Part shown: positions 17,741 through 27,568 of the stretch, one piece after another
Layout of the letters: each line of letters opens with the position of its first letter
Position numbering within the stretch: position 1 is the first letter of the stretch
Made by a program: the position numbers and the translations under genes
The notes under the pieces: generated by a model
What the model was told of the DNA's origin: nothing
Databases searched by the model: none
What the model saw: only the letters and a program-made list of their open reading frames with translations
NCBI GenBank assembly: GCA_024231905.1
Contig: JAAEQC010000164.1
Coordinates: 80,193-144,192 of the forward strand
Source of the DNA: a bacterium
GTDB lineage: Bacteria > Krumholzibacteriota > Krumholzibacteriia > LZORAL124-64-63
Length of the DNA stretch: 64,000 nt
Direction of reading: 5' to 3'

Positions 17741-19482
17741 ACCCGGGGCCGTCCAACCGGCGCCCATTCGTTCCACCACGGGGATTCCCATTGCGACGCT
17801 CATCGGGATCGATCCCTTGGACTTCAATCGCGCTGGTCGCCGCCGCGGTAGCGGTGCTCGCGCGCTTGCCGGTCCTGCAGACCTGGTGGTGCCTGGACGA
17901 TTGGGGCCAACTCCTGCGCGCGTCGGGGACGGTGTCCGCCGAACCCGGGCTGCCGGCGCGGTGGCTGAGTCGGCATTTCTACTGGACCATGACCTGGCCA
18001 CTCTTCGGTATGTCAGCGGCGGCGCACGCCGTGCTGCGACTCCTCCTGCACGGATTGGCCGCGGCGACCCTCGTCCGCCTGGCGCGTCGTCTGGGCTTGG
18101 GGCCGGAGCCGGGGCTGGTGGCGGGGCTGCTGCTGGCCGCTTCCCCCATCGCCTTCACGCCGCTCTACTGGGCGTCCGGGATCCAGGAACTCCTGGCGGG
18201 AGTGCTGGCGATCCTGGCGGTGGAGCGTTGGCTGGCGCGCGGCCGGGCGGCGGCCTGGACCGCCGGCGCCTGCATGGTCATCTCGATCCTCGCCAAGGAA
18301 TCCGGGCTCGGCCTGCCGGTACTCTTCCTCCTCATGCACCTCACTTCACGGAATGATTCTGGTCATCGTCCGGTGCGGTGGACCGTGATCGTGATCGGCC
18401 TGGTCGCCGCCACGGGCGAAGCCCTGCTCGTGGCACGGCAATTCGCCACCGGGCCGGATGATCCCTACCGTCTCGGCGGTTTCGTCACCGTCATCGGAAA
18501 CCTCGGCATGTTCGGTCGCTGGCTGGGGACGCCGGGGCCGACATTCGCCGGTCAACCCACCTGGAGCGAAGTCGCGGGGGGACTCGTCCTGTTCGCCCTG
18601 TGGTGGACTGCCGGGGTTCTGGCCTGGCGACGCGGGCGCCGTCTGTTGCTGGGGACGGTCGTGGCGGCATCGTTCAGCCTGGCACCCGCTCTCTCTATGT
18701 TCCAGCAGGCGAAGCCCTACATGGCGTACGGGGCCGCAGCGGCGTTGGCCCTGGCGATAGGTTCGGTCCTGCCCGCGCGCCGGTTGGAGCGTAGGATCGT
18801 CGTCGTCGCTCTGGTCGTTGCCGCCTTGGCTTGGGGCGCGACCACCACCCAGCTGCGGATCCGCACGCTCGACGACCATGGCCGACCGGCCGACCCGGTG
18901 GTACGCGCGGCCTTGCTCGTCCGGGAAACGGTCGCGTCGATCGCCACCGCCGCCGGAGATGCGCCGATCATCATCTTCCAGCAACCGCTACGGGATGAAG
19001 ATCTCGAGATCGCCGAACGGGATGGGCCACGACGCCTGCGTGACAGCGACCGGGTCGTTGCACTCGGAGGCGAAACGGGGCTGGCCCGGGCTCTCGGCCG
19101 CCTGGACGTGACGTGGCGCAGTTCGTTGCTGGAGACGTCGCCCGACGCGGAGGTGTTCGCCGAAACAGCGGTGCGTCTAGAGGCGTGGGGGCCTTGTCCG
19201 GAGGCCCTGCTGAGGGCTGCGGTCATCGACATCTACGTGGGGCACGGCAGGCGGGCCATGAGTGAACTGGCGCGGGCGTCCGCCCTGGGCGTGGGTCCCG
19301 GCCGGCCGGGTTTCGATCCGGTCGGACCGGACATACAGAGGGACTTCCTGCTGGATGTGCAGATGAACCGTCAGGCGAGCTGGTTGATCGGGGAGGTCAC
19401 CGACGGGGGGATTACCATGAAGGAGTATCTGGAAGCGCGGGAACTGCTCGACCGCCTGGCCGAGACCATAGCAACCGACTGA
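17737..19482 (+). CDS. Polytopic membrane protein, GT-C glycosyltransferase-like
   Basis: The 581-residue protein has about ten transmembrane helices in residues 25-375 and a soluble C-terminal part (about 385-581). The first periplasmic loop carries an acidic pair in a W-x-LDDW context (TWWCLDDWGQLLRASG), resembling the DD/DE site of GT-C enzymes such as PMT/ArnT-type mannosyl- and arabinosyltransferases. Further GT-C-like features are the long row of helices (GLVAGLLLAASPIAFTPLYW) and the loop ISILAKESGLGLP. A polyprenyl-phosphate-sugar donor is expected for such enzymes. The substrate is unknown and the assignment rests on topology and the DD motif. It is coupled to the AbrB gene. Confidence 0.65.
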   Translation: MNPGPSNRRPFVPPRGFPLRRSSGSIPWTSIALVAAAVAVLARLPVLQTWWCLDDWGQLLRASGTVSAEPGLPARWLSRHFYWTMTWPLFGMSAAAHAVLRLLLHGLAAATLVRLARRLGLGPEPGLVAGLLLAASPIAFTPLYWASGIQELLAGVLAILAVERWLARGRAAAWTAGACMVISILAKESGLGLPVLFLLMHLTSRNDSGHRPVRWTVIVIGLVAATGEALLVARQFATGPDDPYRLGGFVTVIGNLGMFGRWLGTPGPTFAGQPTWSEVAGGLVLFALWWTAGVLAWRRGRRLLLGTVVAASFSLAPALSMFQQAKPYMAYGAAAALALAIGSVLPARRLERRIVVVALVVAALAWGATTTQLRIRTLDDHGRPADPVVRAALLVRETVASIATAAGDAPIIIFQQPLRDEDLEIAERDGPRRLRDSDRVVALGGETGLARALGRLDVTWRSSLLETSPDAEVFAETAVRLEAWGPCPEALLRAAVIDIYVGHGRRAMSELARASALGVGPGRPGFDPVGPDIQRDFLLDVQMNRQASWLIGEVTDGGITMKEYLEARELLDRLAETIATD

Positions 19483-19486
19483 CTCG

Positions 19487-19804
19487 TCAGTCCCAGATCC
19501 CCAGCGCCGCCTTCCCATCCTCCGTCGCGTCCTGCCGCGGATTCCAGGGCGGCGCGAACACCAGATCCACGTGCACTTTCGCCGCTCCGGGCACCTGCAT
19601 GGCCGCCTGCGTGGTCGCAGCCATGATCTCGGGCCCCATGGGACACATGGGACTGGTCAGCGTCAGGTCGATGTCGATGTTCCCGGTCGCGTCGTCGATG
19701 TTGATCCCGCGCACGAGACCCAGGTCCACGATGGAGATGTTCATCTCCGGGTCCATGACCGGCTGCAGCTTCTCTATCACCGTCTGAATACTCGGGACGC
19801 TCAT
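19487..19804 (-). CDS. sufT: SufT-like MIP18/DUF59 iron-sulfur assembly protein
   Basis: The 105-residue protein has the MIP18/PaaD signature: VMDPEMNISIVDLGLVRGI near residues 16-34 and LTLTSPMCPMGPEIMAATT near 51-69. The conserved cysteine is in the SPMCPMG loop. Proteins of this kind help mature iron-sulfur clusters and are often the last gene of suf operons, where they are called SufT. The ATG at 19804 overlaps the sufU stop (TGATG). The 3' end lies four bases from the convergent GT-C-like gene with no clear terminator between them. Confidence 0.9.
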   Translation of the reverse strand: MSVPSIQTVIEKLQPVMDPEMNISIVDLGLVRGINIDDATGNIDIDLTLTSPMCPMGPEIMAATTQAAMQVPGAAKVHVDLVFAPPWNPRQDATEDGKAALGIWD

Positions 19805-20325
19805 CACTGGCCTTCCGTGATCTTCATGTTCATGGGATTGGCGTCGTCGCCCAGGCCTTCGGTGGAAACCGGGCGTGGATCGCGACCGGCCCGCTGGGCC
19901 AGCACCGCATCCAGCAGCGTCACCCAAGGCAACACTGCGCACTTGATGCGTACGGGGAATTTCTGGACGCCTTCGAGGGCTTCCAGATCGCCCAGGTCCA
20001 CGTCGGTCGGGAACTTCTTGCCGTGCAGCACCTGGCGGAAGGCCTCGGCGATGCGGGCTGCCTCGCCCACGGTGCGTCCCTCGACCAGGTCGGCCAACAT
20101 GGAGCCGCTGCTGGTGGAGATGGCGCAGCCGTGAGCCAGGACGCCCACCTGGCTGATGGTTTCGCCGTCGAACTTCAACTGCAGGGTGACCTCATCGCCA
20201 CAACTGGGGTTCTTGCCTTCGGCCTCCACGTCGGGGTCAGTCAAGGGCTCGCGACCCCGCGGACTGCGGTGGTGGTCGAGAATGACTTCGCGGTAGAGGT
20301 CGTCGATGGGTCCGAGGGTGCTCAC
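19804..20325 (-). CDS. sufU: SufU-type iron-sulfur scaffold / sulfur acceptor
   Basis: The 173-residue protein matches SufU. It starts with DDLYREVILDHHRSPRG and has the zinc/sulfur site Cys42-Gly-Asp44 (NPSCGDEV), Cys67 (AHGCAISTSSGSM) and Cys129 (IKCAVLPW). SufU accepts sulfur from SufS, and its zinc-bound cysteine swap is characteristic of SufS-SufU pairs. The start is a GTG that overlaps the sufS stop (GTGA at 20322-20325), which accounts for residues MSTLGP. The insertion typical of SufU relative to IscU (LEGVQKFPVR region) is present. Confidence 0.93.
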   Translation of the reverse strand: MSTLGPIDDLYREVILDHHRSPRGREPLTDPDVEAEGKNPSCGDEVTLQLKFDGETISQVGVLAHGCAISTSSGSMLADLVEGRTVGEAARIAEAFRQVLHGKKFPTDVDLGDLEALEGVQKFPVRIKCAVLPWVTLLDAVLAQRAGRDPRPVSTEGLGDDANPMNMKITEGQ

Positions 20326-21557
20326 AGGGCGAAGACCTTCCTGGATTCGAGGAGACCGTCGATCAGCGCGTCGATCTCCCCGGTGGTGGTGTGGACGCCG
20401 AAGGATGCCCGGCTCGTGGCGACCACGCCCAGGCGCCGGTGCAGGGGCTGGGCGCAGTGATGGCCCGCCCGGATAGCGATGCCGAGCTGGTCGAGAATGG
20501 TGCTCATGTCGTGGGGGTGGACCTGCGGGTCGTGGAAGCTGACCAGGCCGCCGCGGCGCGTCGGGTCGTCCGGACCGTAGATGACCAGGCCGTCCACCGC
20601 GCGCAGCTTCTCCAGGGCGTACCCGGTGAGATCCACCTCGTGGGCGCGCACGGCATCCAGGCCGATCTCCTCGAGAAACTCCATGGCCGCCGGAAACGCC
20701 GCCGCCGCCGCCACGTTGGGCGTGCCGGCCTCGAAGCGGTGGGGGACATCGGCCCAGGTGGTCTCTTCGAGCCGCACCCATTCGATCATCTCGCCGCCGC
20801 CCTCCACGGGCTCCAGGTTGGCCAGGGTCTCGGCCCGGCCCACCAGGAAACCCAGGCCCATGGGTCCGTAGCACTTGTGGGCGCTGAAGACCATCAGGTC
20901 GGCCTCCAACTCCGCGAAGGCCAGCGGCCGGTGGCCCACGGACTGGGCCGCATCGACCACGGTCAGGGCGCCGAGCGAACGCGCCCGCGACGTGATCTCC
21001 GCCACCGGATTGACCGTACCCAGCACGTTGGACACGTGGGTCACGGCGACGACCTTCACGCGGTCGTCGAGGAACTCGTCCAGGCGGGCCAGGTCCAGCT
21101 CGCCCCCGTCGGTCACCGGCAGCACGCGCAGCTCAATCCCCCTGCGCTTGGCGAGCATCTGCCAGGGCACGAAGTTGGCGTGGTGTTCCATCTCCGTCAC
21201 CAGGACGGCGTCGCCGGGGACGAGGTGGTGCTCCCAGCCCCGGGCCACCAGGTTCAGGGCCGCCGTGGCCGAACGCTGGATCGTCACCTGGGCGGACTCG
21301 ACGCCCAGCCAGCGGGCGGTGGTGTCACGGCAGCCCTCGTACAGGCGCGTGGCCTCGTCGCCGAGGGTGTGCAGCCCCCGGTGGACGTTGGCGTTGGAGG
21401 TGCGGTAGAAGGCAGCTTCGGCCTCGATGACCGCCGACGGCTTCTGACTGGTGGCCGCCGAGTCCAGGTAGACCAGGGGCCGACCGTTCACCTGGCGGGT
21501 CAGCAGCGGGAAACGCTCCCTTACCGCCGCATCGACCGTTCCGGTCACGGGCTTCAC
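20322..21557 (-). CDS. sufS: SufS group II cysteine desulfurase
   Basis: The 411-residue PLP enzyme releases sulfur from cysteine as a persulfide for cluster assembly. The Schiff-base lysine is Lys228 in FSAHKCYGPMG, the PLP aspartate lies in VVDAAQSVGH (about residue 202), and the active-site cysteine is Cys368 in IRAGHHCAQPL, in the short-loop context of group II enzymes. Length is typical. It overlaps sufD (ATGA at 21554-21557) and sufU, so translation of the whole operon is coupled. Confidence 0.96.
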   Translation of the reverse strand: MKPVTGTVDAAVRERFPLLTRQVNGRPLVYLDSAATSQKPSAVIEAEAAFYRTSNANVHRGLHTLGDEATRLYEGCRDTTARWLGVESAQVTIQRSATAALNLVARGWEHHLVPGDAVLVTEMEHHANFVPWQMLAKRRGIELRVLPVTDGGELDLARLDEFLDDRVKVVAVTHVSNVLGTVNPVAEITSRARSLGALTVVDAAQSVGHRPLAFAELEADLMVFSAHKCYGPMGLGFLVGRAETLANLEPVEGGGEMIEWVRLEETTWADVPHRFEAGTPNVAAAAAFPAAMEFLEEIGLDAVRAHEVDLTGYALEKLRAVDGLVIYGPDDPTRRGGLVSFHDPQVHPHDMSTILDQLGIAIRAGHHCAQPLHRRLGVVATSRASFGVHTTTGEIDALIDGLLESRKVFAL

Positions 21558-22840
21558 CGGGCGCCGCCCAGATGGGTCAGACGGTCCTGCACCAGTTCGT
21601 CCAGCCGGGTGCGCACGGCCATGGGCACCATGTCCAGGGTGGGCTCCAGGAAACCCTGGACCACCAGACGCTCGGCCTCCTCGCGGCCCAGGCCGCGGCT
21701 CTGCAGGTAGAAGACCTGCTCGGGGTCGATGGGGGCGGCGGTGGCCCCGTGGCTGCAGCTCACGTCGTCGGTGAGGATCTCCAGTTCGGGGATGGAATCG
21801 GCGCGGGCCGTGTCCGACAGCAGCAGGTTCCGGTTCTCCTGGAGGGCCTCGCTACGGGCGGCGCCCTCCTCGATGCGGATCAGACCCGTGTACGAGGACC
21901 GCGACTTGCCCGTCAGGACGGCCTTGAAGTGGATGTCGCTCCAGGTGTCGCCGACCTGGTGGCGGTGGCTCGTGTGGTGGTCCAGGAACTGGCCATCGCC
22001 GCCCAAAACCACGCCGAAGAGTTCACTGCGGGCGCCGGGACCGGCCAGGTCCGCGCCCAGTTCGAGCTTCACCCGGTGGCCGCCCAGGGTGGCGCTGGCG
22101 CCGAGATAGCGGCCGTCGCGTTCCACCCGGGCGCGCACGGACAGCCAGCCGCAGACGCCCTCGTCCCAGCTCTCGGCCAGCACGTGGCGCACGTTGGCGT
22201 TCTGTCCCACCAGGATCTCGGTGACGCCGATGACCCGGTGGTCCTCGCGGCCGTCCACGTGTTCCTCGACCACGGTCAGCTCGCTGCCGGCGCCGGCGTC
22301 GATGAGCAAACGCGGCAAGGTCGTCTCGGCGAAGGCCGGTACGATGACGCGCAAGGGTTGTTCGAGTCGGGCGCCGGCGGGCACGCGAATGGCCACGCCG
22401 GCGTTGAAGGCCGCGGCGTTGAGGGACGCGAAATAGCCGGACTCGGCGGGGGTGGCCAGACCTGACCTCCTCGCATCCCTGGAGTCGGTCAGGAGGGGGG
22501 AGACGGTCAATCCCGCCTCCCGGGCGGCCCCGTTCATCTCGGGGGCGCGGCCCGGCAGGAGCAGGATCGCCGGCTGGTCGTCCGGCAGTTGGGCGACCTG
22601 CAGGTCGCGCGGTGGCATGGCCGCCGGCAGGGCCTCGCGGGGCAGCAGGTTCAACGGGTTCGTGTATCGCCATAGATGCACGCCGCGCGGGGGCAGTTCC
22701 TCGTTCCGGTAGGCCTCCAGGGCGGCCAGACGCCAGGCCGTTCCGGCCTCGCTCTCGCCCAGTTCCCCGGACAAACGGCGCACGTCCATGTCGCCGACCA
22801 CCGGCTTGCCCTCGCTCGCCATCAACTCCAGATCAGCCAA
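21554..22840 (-). CDS. sufD: SufD subunit of the SufBCD iron-sulfur scaffold complex
   Basis: The 428-residue protein has a variable N-terminal part (to about residue 120) and the SufB/SufD right-handed beta-helix core, ending in [20 protein letters not shown], which contains the conserved histidine of SufD used at the SufB-SufD interface. A TTG at 22840 is the likely start: it overlaps the sufB stop by eight bases and has an AGGGG site well placed. An in-frame ATG seven codons later has a poorly spaced site. SufD forms a heterodimer with SufB on the SufC2 ATPase. Confidence 0.95.
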   Translation of the reverse strand: MADLELMASEGKPVVGDMDVRRLSGELGESEAGTAWRLAALEAYRNEELPPRGVHLWRYTNPLNLLPREALPAAMPPRDLQVAQLPDDQPAILLLPGRAPEMNGAAREAGLTVSPLLTDSRDARRSGLATPAESGYFASLNAAAFNAGVAIRVPAGARLEQPLRVIVPAFAETTLPRLLIDAGAGSELTVVEEHVDGREDHRVIGVTEILVGQNANVRHVLAESWDEGVCGWLSVRARVERDGRYLGASATLGGHRVKLELGADLAGPGARSELFGVVLGGDGQFLDHHTSHRHQVGDTWSDIHFKAVLTGKSRSSYTGLIRIEEGAARSEALQENRNLLLSDTARADSIPELEILTDDVSCSHGATAAPIDPEQVFYLQSRGLGREEAERLVVQGFLEPTLDMVPMAVRTRLDELVQDRLTHLGGAR

Positions 22841-24248
22841 CGGTCCCCTCCATTTCCAGTTCGATGAGACGGTTCAGCTCCACCGCGTACTCCATGGGCA
22901 ATTCGCGCACGAAGGGTTCGATGAAGCCGTTGACGATCATGAGCCGCGCCTGGTCCGGATCGATGCCGCGGCTCTGCAGGTAGAAAATCTGTTCGTCGGC
23001 GAGCTTGGAAACGCGGGCCTCGTGTTCCACGCGGACCTCGTCCTCGCCGATCTCCATGGTGGGGTAGGTGTCACTACGGGCCTTGTCGCCGATGAGCAGG
23101 GCGTCGCACTCCACGTTGGTGCGCGAGTTCTCGCAGCCCTTGTTCACCTTCACCAGACCCCGGTAGCTGCTGCGTCCGTCCCCCTTGGAGATGGACTTGC
23201 TGATGATGCGGCTGGAGGTGTTCGGCGCTGCGTGCACCATCTTGGCACCGGCATCCTGGTGCTGGCCGTCGCCCGCGTAGGCAATGGACAGAACCTCGCC
23301 GTGGGCCCGTTCGCCCAGCAGGTACACCGCCGGGTACTTCATGGTGAGCTTGGAGCCGATGTTGCCGTCCACCCATTCCACGACGGCGTCCTCGTGGGCG
23401 TGGGCCCGCTTGGTCACGAGATTATAGATGTTGTTGGACCAGTTCTGGATGGTGGTGTAGCGGATCTTGGCGCCCTTGAGGGCCACCAGTTCGACCACCG
23501 CCGAGTGGAGACTGTTGGTGGAGTACACGGGGGCGGTGCAGCCCTCGATGTAGTGCACGCTCGAGCCCTCGTCCACGACGATGAGGGTGCGCTCGAACTG
23601 CCCCATGTTCTCCGCGTTGATCCGGAAGTAGGCCTGGAGCGGAATCTTCACGTGGGTGTTGGGCGGCACGTAGATGAAGGAACCGCCGCTCCACACGGCG
23701 CTGTTGAGAGCCGAGAACTTGTTGTCGCGGGATGGTATGACCGTGGCCCAGTACTTCTTCACGATCTCCGGGTGCTCCCTGAGGGCCGTGTCCATGTCCG
23801 TGAAGAGGACGCCCTGCTTCTGCAGTTCCTTGTCGATGCTGTGGTACACCACTTCGGATTCGTACTGGGCGGTGACGCCGGCCAGGAACTTCTGCTCGGC
23901 CTCGGGGATGCCCAGGCGGTCGAAGGTGTTCTTGATGTTCTCCGGGACGTCGTTCCAGTCGGTGGCGCTGCCCTCGCTGCTCTTCAGGTAGTAGTGGATG
24001 TCCTCGAAGTCGATGCTCTCGAGCAGCTCGGTGTTGCCCCATGTGGGCATGGGCTTGGCCAGGAAGAGATCCAGGGCCTGGTGGCGGTACTCGCGCATCC
24101 AGTCGGGCTCGTCCTTGTAGCGCGAGATCATCTCCACGACCTCGTGGCTCAGGCCCTTGGGCGCCTTGTGGAGGAATTCCTCCGGGTCGGCGAAACCGTA
24201 GCGGTCGCGGTAGTCCTGGTTCAGGTCGGCGATCTGGTTGGTCTTCAT
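22833..24248 (-). CDS. sufB: SufB scaffold protein of the SufBCD complex
   Basis: The 471-residue protein is very typical of Suf[18 protein letters not shown] near the start, [20 protein letters not shown], the substrate stretch [20 protein letters not shown], and [19 protein letters not shown] near the end. Conserved cysteines and the residues for cluster assembly are present. The nascent Fe-S cluster is built on SufB. The ATG at 24248 overlaps the sufC stop (ATGA at 24245-24248). Confidence 0.97.
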   Translation of the reverse strand: MKTNQIADLNQDYRDRYGFADPEEFLHKAPKGLSHEVVEMISRYKDEPDWMREYRHQALDLFLAKPMPTWGNTELLESIDFEDIHYYLKSSEGSATDWNDVPENIKNTFDRLGIPEAEQKFLAGVTAQYESEVVYHSIDKELQKQGVLFTDMDTALREHPEIVKKYWATVIPSRDNKFSALNSAVWSGGSFIYVPPNTHVKIPLQAYFRINAENMGQFERTLIVVDEGSSVHYIEGCTAPVYSTNSLHSAVVELVALKGAKIRYTTIQNWSNNIYNLVTKRAHAHEDAVVEWVDGNIGSKLTMKYPAVYLLGERAHGEVLSIAYAGDGQHQDAGAKMVHAAPNTSSRIISKSISKGDGRSSYRGLVKVNKGCENSRTNVECDALLIGDKARSDTYPTMEIGEDEVRVEHEARVSKLADEQIFYLQSRGIDPDQARLMIVNGFIEPFVRELPMEYAVELNRLIELEMEGTVG

Positions 24249-25036
24249 GCCTCGCTCCCCGCGGTGGCACCCACTTCGTCGGCGATCCAATCGTAGCCCC
24301 GCTCTTCCAGTTCCTGGGCCAGCTCGGGGCCGCCGGTCTTGACGATGCGGCCGTCCATGAAGACGTGCACCACGTCGGGCTTCACGTAGTCGAGGATGCG
24401 CTGATAGTGGGTGACCAGGAGCACGGCGTTGTCGGCGGTGCTCGCCAGGTTCACGCCCTCGCTGACCACCTTCAGGGCGTCGATGTCCAGGCCGCTGTCG
24501 GTCTCGTCCAGCAGGGCGAACTTGGGCTCCAGCAGCAGCATTTGCAGGATTTCCAGGCGTTTCTTTTCGCCGCCGGAGAAGCCGTCGTTCAGGTAGCGGC
24601 CGGCGAACTTCTTGGGTACGTCCAGCTTGTCGAAGCCCGCCATCATGGTCTGGCGGAACTCGCGCACGGGGAGCTCTTCGCCGCGGCGCGCGCCGAGGGC
24701 CGAGCGCAGGAAGTTGGCCACCGACACTCCGGGCACGGCCACCGGGTACTGGAAGCCCAGAAACATGCCCAGCCGGGCGCGCTCGTGGGGCTCCAGGTCG
24801 TGGACCGGCTCGCCCGCCAGGAAGATCTCGCCTTCCACGCGGTAGGCCGGGTGTCCCATGAGGGCCGCGGCCAGGGTCGACTTGCCCGAACCGTTGGGGC
24901 CCATGAGGGCGTGCTTCTGGCCGGCGCGGACCTCCAGGTCGGCGCCCTTGACGATCTCCTTCTCCGTGTTGCCGTCCCGGATGAAGACGCGCAGGTTGCG
25001 GCAGGAGAAGAGGGGGGTGGTCTGGTCGGCGCTCAT
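24245..25036 (-). CDS. sufC: SufC ATPase of the SufBCD complex
   Basis: The 263-residue protein is an ABC-type ATPase without membrane domain. Walker A is GPNGSGKST (about residues 41-49), the signature is [11 protein letters not shown], and Walker B is [18 protein letters not shown], with SufC's conserved ETDSGLD. ATP hydrolysis drives SufBD rearrangement. I chose the ATG at 25036 ([10 protein letters not shown]) behind a GAGGAG site; in-frame upstream codons run into the promoter. It is the first gene of the sufCBDSU-sufT operon. Confidence 0.96.
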   Translation of the reverse strand: MSADQTTPLFSCRNLRVFIRDGNTEKEIVKGADLEVRAGQKHALMGPNGSGKSTLAAALMGHPAYRVEGEIFLAGEPVHDLEPHERARLGMFLGFQYPVAVPGVSVANFLRSALGARRGEELPVREFRQTMMAGFDKLDVPKKFAGRYLNDGFSGGEKKRLEILQMLLLEPKFALLDETDSGLDIDALKVVSEGVNLASTADNAVLLVTHYQRILDYVKPDVVHVFMDGRIVKTGGPELAQELEERGYDWIADEVGATAGSEA

Positions 25037-25092
25037 GGGATTCGGATCTCCTCGTTCGTTGGTCCGTGTGGCCATGTACCCGTTGTGAGTCC

Positions 25093-25120
25093 AGGATACA
25101 TTCATGACAAAAATAGTCAA
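25093..25120 (-). promoter_or_regulatory. suf operon promoter with overlapping Rrf2-like operator
   Basis: On the minus strand TTGACT (25120-25115), a 16-base spacer and TATCCT (25098-25093) form a housekeeping promoter that gives a leader of about 50 bases. A perfect palindrome TGAC-N7-GTCA (25105-25119) overlaps the -35 box. Rrf2-family regulators of iron-sulfur genes bind AT-rich sites of this TTGAC...GTCAA shape, so repression by such a regulator is plausible. No Rrf2 gene is in the window. Confidence 0.65.
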
Positions 25121-25235
25121 GTTTAAAAAAGGAGAAATATAATCCTGTAGCCGCACCTTTATCTAAGTGGTTGCATATGTTACTATTCCGACAAGAAAAA
25201 CACCGAAAATCAACTCTCGCCTGAAGGATGCTCCC

Positions 25236-27035
25236 ATGCCCCGACGCATCAGTCTTTTTGCCGCAGTCTTGTTGCTGGTGGCCGCCCTGCCCGTCCAGGC
25301 CGATTTTGCCCCCATCGAGCTGGACGGCGACTTCACCGACTGGTCCACCCTGACCGCCGACGCTACCGACACCGCGGGGGATGACGGCAGCAGCGGCATC
25401 GACTTTGGCCAGGTGTGGGTGGCCAACGACGAGAACTACCTCTACGTCCGTTTCGAGACCGGCGTCGACGTTCAGCCCGACGAGCAGCAGCAGATGATCC
25501 TCTATCTGGACACGGACCTGAACGCCGGCACGGGTCAGAGCTTCGGCGGCATCGGCGCCGACCTGGTGTGGCGCTTCGGCGACCGGGACGGGACCTTCTA
25601 CCGCGGCGGCTCCGCCTTCATCGAGCACGCGGACGTGGGCCTGCTCATGGGTCCCACCGTGAGCAGCACCGAGTTCGAGATCGCCCTGCGCCGGGACGCC
25701 GTGCCGGCCAACGGCCAGGATCTCTTCCCCGGCTCCCAGGTGCGTTTCATCCTGGACGACGACGCCTCCGGCGACCGGGTGCCCAATGCGGGTAGCGTCG
25801 TCTACACGTTCCAGTCGGGCAGCGCCCCCGTGCCTACCCTCGACCTTGGCCGGGCCGACCCGTCCCATCTGCGGATGGCCACCTGGAACGTCCAGAGCGA
25901 CGGCCTCTTCGACGGCGGCGACGCCGAGGCGGCCCAGAACCGTCTGCTGGACGTCATGGACCCGGACGTGCTGGTGGTCAACGAGGTGTGGAGCCACAAC
26001 GCCACCGAAGTACGCAACATGATCGAGCAGCACCTGCCCAGCGGCGCCGGCGAGCAGTGGTACGCCACGGGCAACGACGGGGGCAATGTGCTGGTCAGCC
26101 GCTTCCCCATCCTCCAGAGCTGGGAAGTGAATCCGGGCTTCCGCATCACCGCCGCCCTGCTCGACCTGGGCGCGACCGTCACCGAGGACCTGCTGGTCAT
26201 CGCCTGCCACTGGCGCTGCTGCACCGCCGATGACAACCGCCAGGAAGAAGCCGACTCCATCATCGAGTTCCTCCACGACGCCCGGAACCCCGGCGGCTCG
26301 ATCAACCTGGCCGCCAGCACCCCCTTCGTGCTCATGGGCGACCTGAACCTGGTGGGCTGGCGCCAGCAGCTGGAAACGATCCTCACCGGCGACGTCATCA
26401 ACGAGGGCACCTACGGCCTCGACTCGCCCCCGGACTGGGACGGCGGACCCTTCACCCAGGTCATGTCCCGCCACCCGGACGCCCGGGTGGCCTACACCTG
26501 GCGCAAAGACTGGAGCACCTACTACCCGGGCGTGCTCGACTACATCCTCTACACGGACAGCGCGCTCCAGCTGCACAACAACTACGTCATGGAGACGCGC
26601 ACCATGACCGCCTCCACGCGGGTGACCTACGGCCTGCTGACCAATGACACCACCGACGCCTCGGACCACGCGGCGCGGGTGGCGGACTTCACCCTCACGT
26701 CCGGCCTGTCAGCCGTTCCCGGGGCCGGACCGGCCGCCGGCAGCTGGGCCCGCCTGCTGCCCAACACGCCGAATCCGTTCAATCCATCCACCGCCCTGCG
26801 CTTCGCCCTGGAGCGGGATGCCCACGTGGACCTGGCCGTGTTCGACGTGCGCGGGCGCCTGGTGCGGGACTTCGCCTCCCGGTCCTATCCGGCGGGCAGC
26901 CACGCGGTCACCTGGGATGGCCGGGACCAGCAGGGCCGCGGCCTGGCCTCGGGTGTGTACCAGGTGCGCATGATCGGCCGTGGAAGCGACGGCTCAGTCC
27001 TCACGACCTCCCGCCCGGTCACGCTCGTCGAGTAG
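25236..27035 (+). CDS. Secreted endonuclease/exonuclease/phosphatase-fold protein with DOMON-like and FlgD-like domains
   Basis: The 599-residue protein begins [22 protein letters not shown] (signal peptide), with AAGGA eight bases upstream; the longer frame from 25167 adds residues without a leader. An N-terminal CBM9/DOMON-like domain (about 25-200; [20 protein letters not shown]) is followed by an EEP catalytic domain (about 210-500). All active-site elements are present: TWNVQ (Asn), VVNEVWSH (Glu), [10 protein letters not shown] (Asp/Asn) and the final DASDHA (Asp-His). The substrate could be nucleic acid or a phosphoester lipid. The C-terminus is a FlgD-like tail with [14 protein letters not shown] and ASGVYQVRM. 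It is divergent from sufC across a 200-base region. Confidence 0.88.
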   Translation: MPRRISLFAAVLLLVAALPVQADFAPIELDGDFTDWSTLTADATDTAGDDGSSGIDFGQVWVANDENYLYVRFETGVDVQPDEQQQMILYLDTDLNAGTGQSFGGIGADLVWRFGDRDGTFYRGGSAFIEHADVGLLMGPTVSSTEFEIALRRDAVPANGQDLFPGSQVRFILDDDASGDRVPNAGSVVYTFQSGSAPVPTLDLGRADPSHLRMATWNVQSDGLFDGGDAEAAQNRLLDVMDPDVLVVNEVWSHNATEVRNMIEQHLPSGAGEQWYATGNDGGNVLVSRFPILQSWEVNPGFRITAALLDLGATVTEDLLVIACHWRCCTADDNRQEEADSIIEFLHDARNPGGSINLAASTPFVLMGDLNLVGWRQQLETILTGDVINEGTYGLDSPPDWDGGPFTQVMSRHPDARVAYTWRKDWSTYYPGVLDYILYTDSALQLHNNYVMETRTMTASTRVTYGLLTNDTTDASDHAARVADFTLTSGLSAVPGAGPAAGSWARLLPNTPNPFNPSTALRFALERDAHVDLAVFDVRGRLVRDFASRSYPAGSHAVTWDGRDQQGRGLASGVYQVRMIGRGSDGSVLTTSRPVTLVE

Positions 27036-27055
27036 ATCTTTGCGGTTTCGTCGCA

Positions 27056-27085
27056 TGGTCCGGGGCCCAGTCCCGGGCCATTTTT
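27056..27085 (+). terminator. Rho-independent terminator after the EEP-fold gene
   Basis: TGGTCCGGG (27056-27064) pairs with CCCGGGCCA (27072-27080), one G-U pair, around a seven-base loop. Five T residues follow at 27081-27085. Confidence 0.88.
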
Positions 27086-27107
27086 CTTGCGGTGCCCACC
27101 GGCTGGA

Positions 27108-27145
27108 GTGTCTCAAGTGTCCCGTTTTGAAGCGGCTTGAGACAC
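27108..27145. repeat. 10-bp perfect inverted repeat in the region before ilvE
   Basis: GTGTCTCAAG (27108-27117) and CTTGAGACAC (27136-27145) are perfect reverse complements 18 bases apart. No T-run follows, so it is not a usual terminator. The 533-base gap 27036-27568 also holds the terminator at 27056-27085, a run of T at about 27217-27226 and a TTGACA box at 27234; the rest shows no gene. Confidence 0.7.
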
Positions 27146-27233
27146 CTTTGTGGGACAGTTTCGGTTGGAAATGGTCTAGCTGAGGGGTGGCGAGAGAACG
27201 TGATATTTTCGTAAATCTTTTTTTTACAATCAC

Positions 27234-27263
27234 TTGACAACGGGGACACTAAAACGGCATCAT
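27234..27263 (+). promoter_or_regulatory. Possible promoter upstream of ilvE
   Basis: A consensus -35 box TTGACA (27234-27239) is followed after 18 bases by CATCAT (27258-27263), a weak -10. It would give a long leader of about 300 bases before the ATG at 27569. The long leader could hold control elements, but I found no clear attenuator peptide or riboswitch. Confidence 0.35.
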
Positions 27264-27568
27264 GTTTGCACTTCTTAGAAGTGACGCCTCCCTGAAACCC
27301 GGTCATCGAGCGAGGGACTGGGTTACCATGCGGCGGGGCCGGTCGGGCGAACCCGGCCCCGCTGCCCCCCTAACCGGGCGGACCCCCATAGCCGAGGGGT
27401 TCGCTCGGATTCTTTTTGGCCCCGCGCGCCCCTCCGCTACCCTTGATTTCACTCCCGGCATCGACGATGTTGGAGACAGGCAAACGCCCCATTTCGGGCG
27501 GTTTCACCCCTATTTCGGACCGGGACGGCATCGCCCCGCCGCCGGCCGAGAGCAGACAGGAGGCCGGG

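Noticed and set aside
22833..26669. A 1278-residue minus-strand frame that ends with the SufB sequence
   Set aside because: Only its last 471 residues are real SufB. The upstream part is read through the sufC gene in another frame, the promoter and antisense to the EEP gene.
27217..27226. Run of T as a second terminator before ilvE
   Set aside because: No stable GC-rich stem directly precedes it.
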